From assembly GCA_029239785.1 (NCBI GenBank), contig JARBUG010000016.1, positions 1 through 50,561 on the forward strand: a stretch of 50,561 bases of DNA, written 5' to 3'. Origin of the DNA: Symbiobacteriaceae bacterium (lineage in GTDB: Bacteria > Bacillota > Sulfobacillia > Symbiobacteriales > Symbiobacteriaceae). Under the pieces are notes generated by a model, which was given only the letters and a program-made list of their open reading frames with translations, did no database searches and was not told the origin of the DNA. Position 1 is the stretch's first letter. Every line of letters starts with the position of its first letter. Below are positions 7,612-16,469 of this stretch, piece by piece. The position numbers were made by a program, and so were the translations under genes.

Positions 7612-10335
7612 TCACATCAGCCCCAGGTCCCGCGCCCGGTTGATCGCCTGCAGCCGGTTCGCCACGCCCAACTTCCCGATAATGCTGTGCAGGTGATTCT
7701 TCACAGTCCCCGCCGCGATGAAGACCCGGGCGCCGATCTCCTGGTTGGACATGCCGGTCGCCGCCATCCGCAGAATCTCCAACTCCCGCTCGGTCAGCGG
7801 TTCGGCCAGTGGCTGGACAGTCAGCCGGGCGCCTGCCACCCCGGCAGGTTCGACCACTGTCGGGGCAACTTGCACCCCACCAAGCGCCCCAATGCCCCCG
7901 CCGGCACTGGTCAAAATCTCCTCTACATACTCCGGCGCCATCCCATCGGCGCGGGCCGCCTGCAGCAAGCCTAGCATCACCGGCCCCTCATCGAGGAAGG
8001 CGCGCACATACCGCTCCTTCCGGCCGAGCGCCAGCGCCTGCTTCACGGCATCAACTGCGCCGCCCCGTTCGCCTGCGGCCGCCAACGCCACGGCCAGCAA
8101 AACCAGCGTCCGAATTTGCGCATCCACCTCCTGGGCCGCCTCCACCAGCGCAAGCCGACGGCGTAATAACTCCACCGCTTCGCTGTGCCGGCCCCGCGCC
8201 AACATCACCCGGGCCGGCACCAACGACTCCGGCCAGGTGGCGCCCAACCCATTCTCCAACTGCGTCCCCACCTGTTCGCACAGGCGAATCGCCTCGGCCA
8301 AATTCCCTTCGAGCAACGCCTGGTACGCCAACTGTGCCGTAGCAGCGGCCCGCGATCCCGGGTTGAAATTCTGGGCACTCGCCAGCCAGGTCAAAACCTT
8401 GTTGGCCCGTACCAGTCCTAATTCCCCCTGGGCCTGGTAAAAGTTCGTCAGGGCCTTGCTGGCGCGCCAATCCGTATCGAAATGCCCGTACACCTCACCC
8501 AGGCGGCGGGCATGCTCCATGTGTCGGCGGGCCTCATCCACCCGGTTCCATTCATACAACACAACGCCCAGACCCGCGTACGCCCACCCGACACTTCGCA
8601 CCGGGCTCCCCTGCTCGCCACCGAGTAGGATGGCCTGTCGGTAGGTATCATGCGCCTGATGCAACAGCCCCATGGCGAGTTCCATATCGCCCTGAACGCT
8701 GCTCTGCAAAACAGCCATAAACAGGTCGTGGGCGCGCAGGCTCCGCACAATGGCCTCCTTCAAAGTGGGCAGCGTCGCGCCCAGGTCCCCGGTCTCCTGA
8801 CACGCCAGTGCGTAGATGCTGGCAGCCAGCGGCCACCAGAGCCCCGCATCGTTTGGCAGGGCCGCCAAGGCGCAGCGGCACAACGACACCGCCCTATCTA
8901 CCGACCCTCGTGCGCGAGCGACCAGCGCCTCCAGGGTCGCAATCTGCGCATCAATCTTCCGCCCTTCGTCCGTTGCCGTCAGCACGGAACGGGCCAGCGC
9001 CTCACGCGCCCGCTCCAGATCGCCCTCACCCAGGGGCACGTCCGCATCAATCAGCAGCGTTATCCGCGCCCGCTGAAGCAACAGCACCGGCCGCTCCGCC
9101 AGCACCGCCGCCGGCAGCAAGCCCAGCAACGACCGCAGCGTCTCCACCTGGCCTTCCTGCCAAAACAGATCCGCTCCGGCCTCAATAAAATCGGCTGCTC
9201 GCACAAAGTCACGTGCCGCCAGGGCCGCACGCACCGCCTCCGCCCTCATCCCATGCTCCTGAAGCCAGACTGCCGCCTTGCGGTTTGACTCCAAGAACAG
9301 GTCCGGGTCCAAGTGCTGCAAGTGCGTCCGCAAAATATCCGCAAACAAACGATGATACCTAAACCACTGCCGCTCCGGGTCGAGTGCAATTGTAAACAAT
9401 CCCCGCTGTTCCAGCGTTTCCAAGAGAGCCAGACCGCCGGAAATCCCCGCCACTTCCTCACACAGAGGCCCCGACAGCCGTTCCAGCACCGAAGTACGCA
9501 GTAAAAACCGCTGGATCTCCTCGGTCTGCCTGTACAGGACTTCCTCCACCAAATAATCAACCAGATAATGATGACCCGTTACGAACGCATCAATAAAGCC
9601 CTTCGCATCTTCCCGCCCCTGCAGGGAGAGAGCGGCCAACTGCAGACCGGCAACCCACCCTTCGGTCCGGTCCGCCAGCGCCGCAGTCTCCTCCGCCGAC
9701 AGACGAACTCCGGGCAGCGAGCCAAACAAGGCCGCTGCCTCTTCGCTTTGAAACCGCAGGTCGTGGGCCCGAATCTCCAGCAGGTCGCCCCGGGCCCGGA
9801 ACCGAGCCAGCGGCAACGGCGGATCGGTCCGGGTCAGCAGCACCAAATGCAGGTACGGCGGCAGATGGTCCAGCAGGTACCGCACCCCCCGGTGCACCTC
9901 TTCGGACCGAATCAAATGATAATCATCGAGGATGAGGAAGACGTCATCTGAAACGTCGGCCAGGGCGTTGACCAGGGCCAGCAGCATCGTCTCGGTCGGG
10001 GCGGGCGGCGTCGACCGCAGCAAACCCGCCGCCTCGCCGGCCATGCCGGGCCGGGCGCCGTCCAGGGCCGCCAGCACATAGGTCCAGAACCGCACCGGGT
10101 CCTGGTCATTTTCATCCAGCGCCACCCACCCCAGCAGCGCACGCCCGCCCAGGGCGTCCTTCCACTGTGCCATCAGCGTCGTCTTGCCAAACCCGGCAGG
10201 CGCCGACACCAGAATCAGCTTTGTGTGTACGCCCGTGAGCAACTGTGCCAAAAGGCGCGGGCGCACCAACGCCCCGGGCCGCATCCTGGGCATGAAGAGT
10301 TTCGTCTTCAGCAGCGAAAACGTCATCGCGGACAC
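7612..10335 (-). CDS. MalT/LAL-type LuxR-family ATP-dependent transcriptional activator
   Basis: The product (907 residues) is a large ATP-binding LuxR regulator (MalT or LAL class, STAND ATPase). The N-terminal NTPase has Walker A in SAPAGFGKTT (residues 44-53) and LILDDYH as Walker B. A long helical TPR-like region follows (about 330-800), where such proteins bind an inducer. The last 60 residues are a LuxR helix-turn-helix, with LTERELEILRMAATGMSNQE and then GTVKNHLHSIIGKLG. The start is given as GTG 10335, with GGGGGAG 5 bases upstream; ATG 10326 and an upstream frame to 10383 are alternatives. Inducer and targets are unknown. It converges on the ABC ATPase gene with only 17 bases between, so the two are not one unit. 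Confidence 0.88.
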   Translation of the reverse strand: MSAMTFSLLKTKLFMPRMRPGALVRPRLLAQLLTGVHTKLILVSAPAGFGKTTLMAQWKDALGGRALLGWVALDENDQDPVRFWTYVLAALDGARPGMAGEAAGLLRSTPPAPTETMLLALVNALADVSDDVFLILDDYHLIRSEEVHRGVRYLLDHLPPYLHLVLLTRTDPPLPLARFRARGDLLEIRAHDLRFQSEEAAALFGSLPGVRLSAEETAALADRTEGWVAGLQLAALSLQGREDAKGFIDAFVTGHHYLVDYLVEEVLYRQTEEIQRFLLRTSVLERLSGPLCEEVAGISGGLALLETLEQRGLFTIALDPERQWFRYHRLFADILRTHLQHLDPDLFLESNRKAAVWLQEHGMRAEAVRAALAARDFVRAADFIEAGADLFWQEGQVETLRSLLGLLPAAVLAERPVLLLQRARITLLIDADVPLGEGDLERAREALARSVLTATDEGRKIDAQIATLEALVARARGSVDRAVSLCRCALAALPNDAGLWWPLAASIYALACQETGDLGATLPTLKEAIVRSLRAHDLFMAVLQSSVQGDMELAMGLLHQAHDTYRQAILLGGEQGSPVRSVGWAYAGLGVVLYEWNRVDEARRHMEHARRLGEVYGHFDTDWRASKALTNFYQAQGELGLVRANKVLTWLASAQNFNPGSRAAATAQLAYQALLEGNLAEAIRLCEQVGTQLENGLGATWPESLVPARVMLARGRHSEAVELLRRRLALVEAAQEVDAQIRTLVLLAVALAAAGERGGAVDAVKQALALGRKERYVRAFLDEGPVMLGLLQAARADGMAPEYVEEILTSAGGGIGALGGVQVAPTVVEPAGVAGARLTVQPLAEPLTERELEILRMAATGMSNQEIGARVFIAAGTVKNHLHSIIGKLGVANRLQAINRARDLGLM

Positions 10336-10415
10336 GCCATCTCCCCCAAAGACAGTCCATCCAAATATGTTCAGCCTACTCAATTATTCGTCTAATGACA
10401 ATACCCGCCCCTATC

Positions 10416-10450
10416 AAAAAGACTCCGTGCCGCCGCAGCGGCCCGGAGTC
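10416..10450 (-). terminator. Strong intrinsic terminator after the decayed gene
   Basis: The arms GACTCCG and CGGAGTC, extended by GCCGC/GCGGC after one unpaired base, form a stem of 12 pairs (10421-10450). On the minus strand it is followed by TTTTT (10416-10420). It lies 10 bases beyond the stop codon of the remnant reading frame, as if serving a former gene. Confidence 0.75.
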
Positions 10451-10460
10451 ATCGCATCCT

Positions 10461-10740
10461 CTACTGCTTCATCAGCACCCGGAACCCCACGCGCAGGCCA
10501 AACACCTTGCCATCATCGCCCCGCAGGAACTTGAAGTTCAAGTCCATGCCACCCAGCGAAACCTGGAACTCTTCGCCGCATCGTCTTCGTGCTGGAGCCA
10601 ATCCCCATCACCGTATTGACCGTGGCGGGCAGGCCTTCGGCGCAATTCCGGCTGCCTATGCCGTTCGCGTAAATCGGGCGCCCTTCCCGGGCAATACCAA
10701 CCTCTGTCGGTATCTTTTGGCATGGCGAAAGCCCGTGCGC
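10461..10740 (-). pseudogene. Frame-broken remnant of an unrecognised gene
   Basis: The last 47 or so codons before a TAG at 10461 read as a protein-like C-terminus (…MDLNFKFLRGDDGKVFGLRV… ending VLMKQ), alternating polar and hydrophobic as in beta strands. The frame closes upstream near 10608, and the preceding protein-like sequence (about 10610-10740, with PIYANGIGSRNCAEGLP) lies in another frame. A terminator follows directly. I read this as a decayed gene, but the family is not recognised and the upstream boundary is a guess. Confidence 0.4.
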
Positions 10741-10757
10741 CAACCCAGCGCACGGGC
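10728..10757 (-). terminator. Terminator of rodA
   Basis: A perfect 10-bp stem (GCCCGTGCGC 10731-10740 with 10748-10757) lies 11 bases after the rodA stop and is followed on the minus strand by TTT. Confidence 0.65.
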
Positions 10758-10768
10758 CTTGGTATCCC

Positions 10769-11905
10769 TTAGAACATGATCTTCTGCCGCCGCATCCCCA
10801 CGTTCAGCACCAGACCGATGGCCAGCATGTTCGCCATCAGCGCCGAGCCTCCGTAAGAAACGAACGTCAGCGGAATGCCCGTCACCGGCATAACCCCCAG
10901 GGTCATGCCCACATTCTCCAGTACGTGGAACCCAATCATCGCTGTCACGCCCGTAGCAATCAGCGTACCATACCGGTCCCGAGACGTGGCCGCAACGGCC
11001 ATAATCCGCCACAGCAGCACCAGGAACAAGAACAAAATTGTGGCCCCGCCCACAAACCCCAGTTCCTCGCCGATCACGGCGAAAATAAAGTCGGAATGCT
11101 GCTCGGGCAGAAAGCCCAACTGGTTCTGCGTCCCCTGGTACAGGCCCCGGCCAAACCAGCCACCGGACCCAATCGAAATCTTCGACTGCATCACTTGGTA
11201 GCCGTCGCCCGTGGGATCCGCCGTTGGGTTAAAGAAAGTCTCAAGGCGCCCGACCTGATATTCATCCAACGGCCACATGGACACGCCCCACTTCACGTGG
11301 GCGAAGAACCAACCAACCACGGCCCCAATCGGCCCGCCGCCCAGGAGAACCATCTTCCATCCCGGAAAGCCGGCCATATACACCATCGCAGCCGTAATCA
11401 CGATAAAGACCAGCGATGTGCCCAGGTCAGGCTGTAGCATCAGCAGCACCAGCAGCGGCGCCACATGAAAGGCGGGCACAATCAGATCCCAGATCGATTC
11501 CAGCCGTTCCATCCGATCCAATTGGTTCCCCAGGGTCAGAATTAGCATCACCTTGCCTAACTCCGACGGCTGAATCTGCATCGGGCCAATCTGAATCCAA
11601 CTCTGGGCACCGTTCTGAAACTTGCCCATAACCAGCACCGCCAGCAGCAGGACGCAGTTCAGGCCATAGATCACCCAGGTCATGCGGGAGAACTCTTCGT
11701 AATCAAAGAGCATCGCGATCAACATCAATACCAGACCAATACCAGCGGCAATGATCTGCTTTTTTACCATACCGGCGGCCGCAACGGGTCCGTTATAACC
11801 CAAGCCTGCACTTGAGATCACAACAATCCCGATGATGATCAGCGCCACCATGGCCAGCACCAGGAGCTTGTCCAGGTGTTTGAGCAGGCGAGTGTCAAAG
11901 TTCAC
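10769..11905 (-). CDS. rodA: RodA/FtsW-family peptidoglycan glycosyltransferase, probably RodA
   Basis: A SEDS-family polytopic membrane protein (378 residues, about ten membrane segments) that polymerises lipid II in the elongasome. The signature region is clear: SKISIGSGGWFGRGL, then GFLPEQHSDFIFAVIGEE, and near the end PVTGIPLTFVSYGGSAL. Position directly after the mre and min genes favours RodA over FtsW. I place the start at GTG 11905, where AGAGGGG lies at good spacing; an in-frame ATG at 11923 has a weak ribosome site. A TATAAT at 11957-11962 provides a separate promoter. No cognate class B PBP (mrdA) is present in the window. Confidence 0.9.
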   Translation of the reverse strand: MNFDTRLLKHLDKLLVLAMVALIIIGIVVISSAGLGYNGPVAAAGMVKKQIIAAGIGLVLMLIAMLFDYEEFSRMTWVIYGLNCVLLLAVLVMGKFQNGAQSWIQIGPMQIQPSELGKVMLILTLGNQLDRMERLESIWDLIVPAFHVAPLLVLLMLQPDLGTSLVFIVITAAMVYMAGFPGWKMVLLGGGPIGAVVGWFFAHVKWGVSMWPLDEYQVGRLETFFNPTADPTGDGYQVMQSKISIGSGGWFGRGLYQGTQNQLGFLPEQHSDFIFAVIGEELGFVGGATILFLFLVLLWRIMAVAATSRDRYGTLIATGVTAMIGFHVLENVGMTLGVMPVTGIPLTFVSYGGSALMANMLAIGLVLNVGMRRQKIMF

Positions 11906-11956
11906 GGCCCGACCCCTCTTCATTCAAGCGCTCATCGTTAAGGGTAGCACCAATCC

Positions 11957-11962
11957 ATTATA
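11957..11962 (-). promoter_or_regulatory. Putative -10 of the rodA promoter
   Basis: A perfect TATAAT on the minus strand sits about 50 bases before the rodA start and downstream of the minE hairpin. The -35 is poor, so this is a candidate only. Confidence 0.45.
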
Positions 11963-11988
11963 TCAAGCTCACCCACCTTAGACGAACA

Positions 11989-12017
11989 GAAACCACCGGT
12001 AAGTTTCCGGTGGTTTC
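11989..12017 (-). terminator. Hairpin after minE
   Basis: An 11-bp perfect stem (GAAACCACCGG 11989-11999 with 12007-12017) lies 22 bases beyond the minE stop. The tail on the minus strand (TGTTCGTCT) is only moderately T-rich, so termination may be partial and let some reads into rodA. Confidence 0.55.
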
Positions 12018-12039
12018 TGCCTCAAATGGGTGACGTACG

Positions 12040-12315
12040 TTACGGACCGCCAACGGCCGCCCGCTTCATGCGGCGGACGGGAATGTTAGCCACCAGAGCG
12101 ACCTGGTTTTCGCCACTTTGGAGCGTAACGTCCATGCTGTCGGTTTCAATCTCCATGTACCGGGAGATGACGGCTATGAGGTCTTCCTTCAGTGACTCAA
12201 GGAACTGGGGCGATACGTTGGTCCGATCATGGACCAGGACCAGCCGCAAACGTTCCTTGGCGATGACTGCGCTCGACGAGTCGCGACCAAAAACCTTGGC
12301 AATCAGGTCCAGCAC
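12040..12315 (-). CDS. minE: Cell division topological specificity factor MinE
   Basis: The 91-residue product matches MinE in length and layout: an amphipathic N-terminus with the MinD-binding segment AKERLRLVLVHDR (about residues 19-31), then the dimerising topological-specificity domain ending in NIPVRR. MinE drives MinD off the membrane and so makes the MinCD division inhibitor oscillate. B. subtilis lacks it and uses DivIVA, while various Clostridia carry it. The GTG start follows GGGGGGGA, 15 bases after minD, so it is translated from the same message as minC and minD. Confidence 0.92.
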   Translation of the reverse strand: MLDLIAKVFGRDSSSAVIAKERLRLVLVHDRTNVSPQFLESLKEDLIAVISRYMEIETDSMDVTLQSGENQVALVANIPVRRMKRAAVGGP

Positions 12316-12330
12316 GGTATCCCCCCCCTT

Positions 12331-13137
12331 CTAGCCCCTGCTGAGGCCCACAATGCGCTTCAACTTCGCCCAAATGCTGGTGTCTGCGTTCAGGTCCATA
12401 ATTGGCACCTGCTCACCCATCAGCCTCCGAGCGATGTTTTGGTACGCCTGTCCGGCCTTGGACTCTCGGTGGTAGACCGCGGGCTCGCCCCGGTTGGTCG
12501 ACACGATGATATGCTCGTCTTCGGGCACAATCCCCAGCAGATCGACAGCCAGCATTTCCAGCATGTCGTCGATCTCAAGCATGTCGCCCCGCTGGACCAT
12601 CTTCGGCCGGACGCGGTTGACGATCAGCATGGCGGGGCTCTTTTCCTCGCCCTTTGCGTCCCACAGGCCGATGACCCGGTCTGCGTCGCGCACAGAGGAG
12701 ACTTCAGGATTGCAGACGATGATCGCCTTCTGAGCGCCGGCAATGGCGTTCTTGAAGCCGTCTTCGATGCCGGCCGGGCAGTCAAGCACCACGTATTCGA
12801 ACTCGCGGGCGAGCTGCTCGGTCAGTTCCTGCATCTGCTTTGGGTTGACGTCCTTCTTTTCGCGGGTCTGAGCGGCAGCCAACAGCCAGAGGTTGTCGAT
12901 CCGCTTATCCTTAATCAGGGCCTGCTTGAGGCGGGCGTGGCCTTCGATCACGTCCACCAGATCGTAGACAATGCGGTTCTCCAGCCCCATGACGACGTCC
13001 AAATTGCGCAGTCCGATGTCAGCGTCAACGAGGACGACCTTGTTACCCAGTTGGGCCAGCGCTGTCCCCAGGTTAGCGGTGGTCGTAGTTTTGCCGACAC
13101 CGCCCTTGCCGGAGGTCACGACGATGACCTGTCCCAT
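12331..13137 (-). CDS. minD: Septum site-determining ATPase MinD
   Basis: MinD (268 residues) is the membrane-associated ParA-like ATPase that recruits MinC and is cycled by MinE. The deviant Walker A is KGGVGKTT (residues 11-18), with VDADIGLRNLD and LDCPAGIE as further family motifs. The C-terminal amphipathic helix WAKLKRIVGLSRG is the membrane-targeting sequence. The ATG follows AAGGAGG. It lies between minC (39 bases upstream) and minE (15 bases downstream), the usual operon order. Confidence 0.96.
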   Translation of the reverse strand: MGQVIVVTSGKGGVGKTTTTANLGTALAQLGNKVVLVDADIGLRNLDVVMGLENRIVYDLVDVIEGHARLKQALIKDKRIDNLWLLAAAQTREKKDVNPKQMQELTEQLAREFEYVVLDCPAGIEDGFKNAIAGAQKAIIVCNPEVSSVRDADRVIGLWDAKGEEKSPAMLIVNRVRPKMVQRGDMLEIDDMLEMLAVDLLGIVPEDEHIIVSTNRGEPAVYHRESKAGQAYQNIARRLMGEQVPIMDLNADTSIWAKLKRIVGLSRG

Positions 13138-13176
13138 TTGCGTTCCTCCTTCGCGCCCACCGGATCGGGCGCCTGT

Positions 13177-13872
13177 CTATCGCTTGGTCTCTGCTGTCGG
13201 TGTTTCCACAACAATCATGCCGTCCCGGACACGGGCCACTTCCGGCACCGGCTTGAGTGGCTCTTCTTCATCGGGCGCACGGCCAATTACGTTGGCGATG
13301 CGTAACTGGGTGGGCCGCAGTTTCGTTGCGGCGACGATGGCCGCAGCGTTTCCTGCTGCCCCCGCATGCGCAACCCCGCGCAAGGCGCCCATTACGACGA
13401 TGTGCCCAGTTGCCACCACTTCGGCGCCGGGGTTAACGTCGCCCAACACGATCACGTCGCCCTGATGCCGTACACTCTGACCCGAGCGCAACGTTCGGGT
13501 GACCACCTGCGCCGTTTCTGATTCTATCAGCAGTGCCGCGGCCGGGAGTGTGCCGGCCCGGCGGGTCTGCTCGGCTGCCCTTAGCGCTGCCTGCCCTTCG
13601 GCAACCGGGTCGCCGCCTGCGCCTACGCTGCGCAGCCGCATGTTGGATTCAATGAGAATCTGCTCGATGGTCTCCTTTTCGGGCTCGGAGAGGCTGCGAC
13701 CACCAGCTTGGACAGTCACCTCGGACCCCTGGAAGAAGCGGCCACCCTGCGCCAGCTTTTCGCGGAGCCGCTGGCATACCTGATCGAAACCGCCCTCTTC
13801 CGGGAGCAGGATGACGAGTCCAGTTCTGGTCGTACCGCGAATCACAATGTCTTGGCGCATGCGATGTTTCAC
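13177..13872 (-). CDS. minC: Septum site-determining protein MinC
   Basis: MinC (231 residues) inhibits FtsZ assembly away from midcell. The N-terminal domain (about 1-105) covers the FtsZ-interacting part; the C-terminal domain (about 115-215) is the right-handed beta-helix with QSVRHQGDVIVLGDVNPGAE and GALRGVAHAGAAGN, which binds MinD. The GTG start at 13872 has only a weak CAGGG upstream; an ATG four codons in has none. The gap to mreD (136 bases) contains the mreD terminator, so minCDE probably has its own promoter, which I could not place with confidence. Confidence 0.93.
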   Translation of the reverse strand: MKHRMRQDIVIRGTTRTGLVILLPEEGGFDQVCQRLREKLAQGGRFFQGSEVTVQAGGRSLSEPEKETIEQILIESNMRLRSVGAGGDPVAEGQAALRAAEQTRRAGTLPAAALLIESETAQVVTRTLRSGQSVRHQGDVIVLGDVNPGAEVVATGHIVVMGALRGVAHAGAAGNAAAIVAATKLRPTQLRIANVIGRAPDEEEPLKPVPEVARVRDGMIVVETPTAETKR

Positions 13873-13983
13873 GACCCTGCAGCCGGAGTGTGTATATCCT
13901 CTGAGATAATTCTCCTGGCGAACGCTATCTCCTGCTTCGACTTACAAATTATGTCGCTCCGGTGTACGGAATGTTGTGCAAGA

Positions 13984-14007
13984 CAAAGACGGGCCGCATG
14001 GCCCGTC
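13984..14007 (-). terminator. Terminator after mreD
   Basis: A GC-rich 8-bp perfect stem (GACGGGCC 13988-13995 with 14000-14007) with a four-base loop abuts the mreD stop and is followed on the minus strand by TTTGTCTT. It separates mreBCD from minCDE. Confidence 0.65.
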
Positions 14008-14008
14008 G

Positions 14009-14527
14009 CTAGTGACGTCGTATGACGATTGTACCCCGCGGATCTGGCTTGAGGTATAGGTAGTATTTGTAAATACGATTATACACGAGAATGGTCAATG
14101 CCATATCGTAGAGGGCCGCCGGCAGCAACGTCTGCCGCAAGCTGCCAATCGGATCGACTTCACGCCCGTACAGCCAGAAACAGAACACAATAATCATCTG
14201 GCTGGCCACGGAGCCGACCAGGCCGCCAACTGGTGCCAGCAGCAGGTTATCCTTAAAAACCCGGCCTTCCATCATCCCCGAAACGAGGCCCACCACGCCG
14301 TACGACAGAACGTGGCGGCCGATGAAGCCCGGCGTGATCAGGTCGATCAATAGACCACCGATTACGCCGCCGACCAGCCCCACTTCCCAGCCGAACAGGA
14401 GGCCGTAGGTGACGACCACAACCAGCAGGAAGTCGGGGGTAATACCGCCGATCGCGAGATAACTGGAGACGACCGATTGAAGCAGGAAGGCCAGCAGCAG
14501 GATTCCCGACAGCGTCCAGTATCTCAC
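14009..14527 (-). CDS. mreD: Rod shape-determining membrane protein MreD
   Basis: The 172-residue product is a small polytopic protein with about five membrane segments; the first part contains the GITPDFLLVVVVTYGLLFG type segment typical of MreD. It is part of the elongasome linking MreB filaments to wall synthesis. Its ATG overlaps the mreC stop by four bases, indicating translational coupling. It ends with a basic tail and is followed at once by a terminator. Confidence 0.92.
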   Translation of the reverse strand: MRYWTLSGILLLAFLLQSVVSSYLAIGGITPDFLLVVVVTYGLLFGWEVGLVGGVIGGLLIDLITPGFIGRHVLSYGVVGLVSGMMEGRVFKDNLLLAPVGGLVGSVASQMIIVFCFWLYGREVDPIGSLRQTLLPAALYDMALTILVYNRIYKYYLYLKPDPRGTIVIRRH

Positions 14528-15387
14528 GGGGCGTTTGCCCCCCTGTCCTTATCGGTGGGCTGGAGCACAACGTGGACCACGTCCAGCTTGTTGAAGTCAA
14601 CGGCCGGTCGGACGTTGACGAACTTCTCCTGCGATGCCTCACTGCTGCCCATGCCGGCCACGTACCCAATTAGCAAATCCGCCGGCATTTCGCCCTGACC
14701 GGACGTGAAAATCGGCTGTCCCACCTGCACGGTTGGCTCGCTAATGAAGAACTTCATGCGAACGTGGCCGCCCTGAACCGTATCGATAATGCCCAGGTCG
14801 CCAAGAGGCAACTTGGCACCAGCACCGAAACCACCTTGCCCGAACCCGGCATCAATCACTAGCTGAACCGTTGAGGTGTATGGCGTAACCGAAGAGATCT
14901 TGCCGACAAGCCCCTGCCAGTTCACCACGGCCATATTTGGCTGAACGCCATCGCGACTGCCGTGGTTAATGAGTACAGATCTGTACCAGTTATCCGACGT
15001 GCGGCTGATGACCTGCGACGTCAGCAGGGTGTGCTCGTTGCGCTCTTTCATATTCAGTTCGTTACGGAGCGTTTGGTTCTCCTGAACCAACTGCTGGCTG
15101 CGCGCCTCCAGCTGCTCGGCAGCCTGCACCCGTTCACGCAGGCTGGCGTTGTCAGCCCGCAACTGCGTCAGTTCCCTGACGGTGGTGCCAACGCCGCGGA
15201 AGTGCCCCGCCACATAGTTGGTGGCCAACTGAAAGGGATACAGCACTGTCGCGATGGCCTTTTCGACGATCGTGACGTCGGCACGATCACGCGATGTGGC
15301 TGTCATGATCGCGAAAATCAGGATCAGCGCTATCAGCGCCGCCATGAGGCGGCGCAAATGCTTGTTGTTTCTCATGGGTGAAGGCAC
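14524..15387 (-). CDS. mreC: Rod shape-determining protein MreC
   Basis: MreC (287 residues) has a short cytoplasmic N-terminus, one membrane segment (about residues 12-30), a coiled coil (about 65-110, with LRADNASLRERVQAAEQLEA and heptad spacing), and a C-terminal double beta-barrel containing SDNWYRSVLINHGSRDGVQ. It acts outside the membrane as a scaffold for wall synthases. The GTG start has GGGGGGAG 5 bases upstream. It follows mreB by 27 bases and overlaps mreD by four. Confidence 0.94.
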   Translation of the reverse strand: MPSPMRNNKHLRRLMAALIALILIFAIMTATSRDRADVTIVEKAIATVLYPFQLATNYVAGHFRGVGTTVRELTQLRADNASLRERVQAAEQLEARSQQLVQENQTLRNELNMKERNEHTLLTSQVISRTSDNWYRSVLINHGSRDGVQPNMAVVNWQGLVGKISSVTPYTSTVQLVIDAGFGQGGFGAGAKLPLGDLGIIDTVQGGHVRMKFFISEPTVQVGQPIFTSGQGEMPADLLIGYVAGMGSSEASQEKFVNVRPAVDFNKLDVVHVVLQPTDKDRGANAP

Positions 15388-15414
15388 CGCCGCTCCCCCC
15401 GCTGCGTGGTCCGG

Positions 15415-16434
15415 TTACGATTGCCGGGAAACCCGCTTCAGGATGTCAATATTATCGAGGCACTTGCCGGCGCCCTTGACGACGCAGAGCAGAGGCTCGT
15501 CTGCCACGTGTACAGGCATGCCGGTCTCCTTGGAAATCAGGGTGTCAAGGCCGCGGAGCAGGGCGCCGCCGCCGGTCATCACGATGCCGCGGTCCATAAT
15601 GTCGGCCGCCAGTTCGGGCGGCGTATTCTCCAGGGTGATCTTGATCGCCTCGAGGATGGAACTGACCGGCTCCTGAATGGCCCGGCGAATCTCCTCCGAG
15701 GTGACCCGGAGCGTACGCGGCAACCCCGTAACAAGGTCGCGGCCGCGAATTTCCATGGTCTCTTCTTTGCCGGTCGGATAGGCGGAGCCAATGGTCATCT
15801 TGACCTCTTCGCCGGTACGCTCGCCGATCAGCATGTTATAGGTACGCTTCACGTACTGCACGATCGCTTCGTCCAGTTCGTCGCCAGCCACCCGAATGGA
15901 CTTGGCCGTGACAAGGCCGCCGAGGGAGATGATGGCCACCTCGGTGGTGCCGCCGCCAATGTCGACGACCATGCTGCCGGTTGGCTCCTCAACGGGAAGC
16001 CCGGCGCCAATCGCGGCGGCCATTGGTTCTTCAATGACGTGCGCCTCGCGCGCCCCGGCCTGCAGGGCCGCGTCCTGAACAGCACGACGCTCAACGCCCG
16101 TAACGCCAGACGGAATGCCCACCACAACCCGGGGCCGGAACGGCCCGCGCCGGGGGAACGCCTTTTGGATGAAATACTTCATCATCGTGGCAGTAATGTC
16201 GAAGTCAGCGATGACGCCGTCCTTCAACGGCCGAATCGCGATGATGTTGCCGGGGGTCCGGCCGAGCATCTGCTTGGCTTCGGCGCCAACGGCCAGCGGT
16301 TCTTTCTTGTCGCGATCCACCGCGACGACCGACGGCTCGTCGATCACAATACCGCGGCCCTTCACGAACACCAGGGTATTAGCGGTTCCAAGATCAATCC
16401 CCATGTCGCGCGCAAACATCTGCATGAACGACAC
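15415..16434 (-). CDS. mreB: Actin-like cell-shape protein MreB
   Basis: The 339-residue product is Mre[13 protein letters not shown] is phosphate loop 1, [15 protein letters not shown] is phosphate loop 2, and [11 protein letters not shown] is the adenosine loop. It forms membrane-bound filaments that guide the elongation machinery. Length is normal. The start is GTG 16434 with AAAGGGG upstream; in-frame ATGs follow at the fourth and sixth codons. It begins the mreBCD set, 35 bases after radC. Confidence 0.96.
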   Translation of the reverse strand: MSFMQMFARDMGIDLGTANTLVFVKGRGIVIDEPSVVAVDRDKKEPLAVGAEAKQMLGRTPGNIIAIRPLKDGVIADFDITATMMKYFIQKAFPRRGPFRPRVVVGIPSGVTGVERRAVQDAALQAGAREAHVIEEPMAAAIGAGLPVEEPTGSMVVDIGGGTTEVAIISLGGLVTAKSIRVAGDELDEAIVQYVKRTYNMLIGERTGEEVKMTIGSAYPTGKEETMEIRGRDLVTGLPRTLRVTSEEIRRAIQEPVSSILEAIKITLENTPPELAADIMDRGIVMTGGGALLRGLDTLISKETGMPVHVADEPLLCVVKGAGKCLDNIDILKRVSRQS

Positions 16435-16469
16435 CGCACAGTTCCCCTTTCTTCACACACCACCCTGGT

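Larger units (their letters stand above)
10336..10768. other. Gene-poor gap: promoter zone, a decayed gene and two terminators
   Basis: The 433 bases between the LuxR-type gene and rodA hold no intact gene. The right part carries the rodA terminator, the middle a frame-broken minus-strand remnant, and the left a long hairpin with A-run plus the upstream region of the LuxR-type gene, where only a weak TTGTCA with a poor -10 is seen. Confidence 0.6.
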
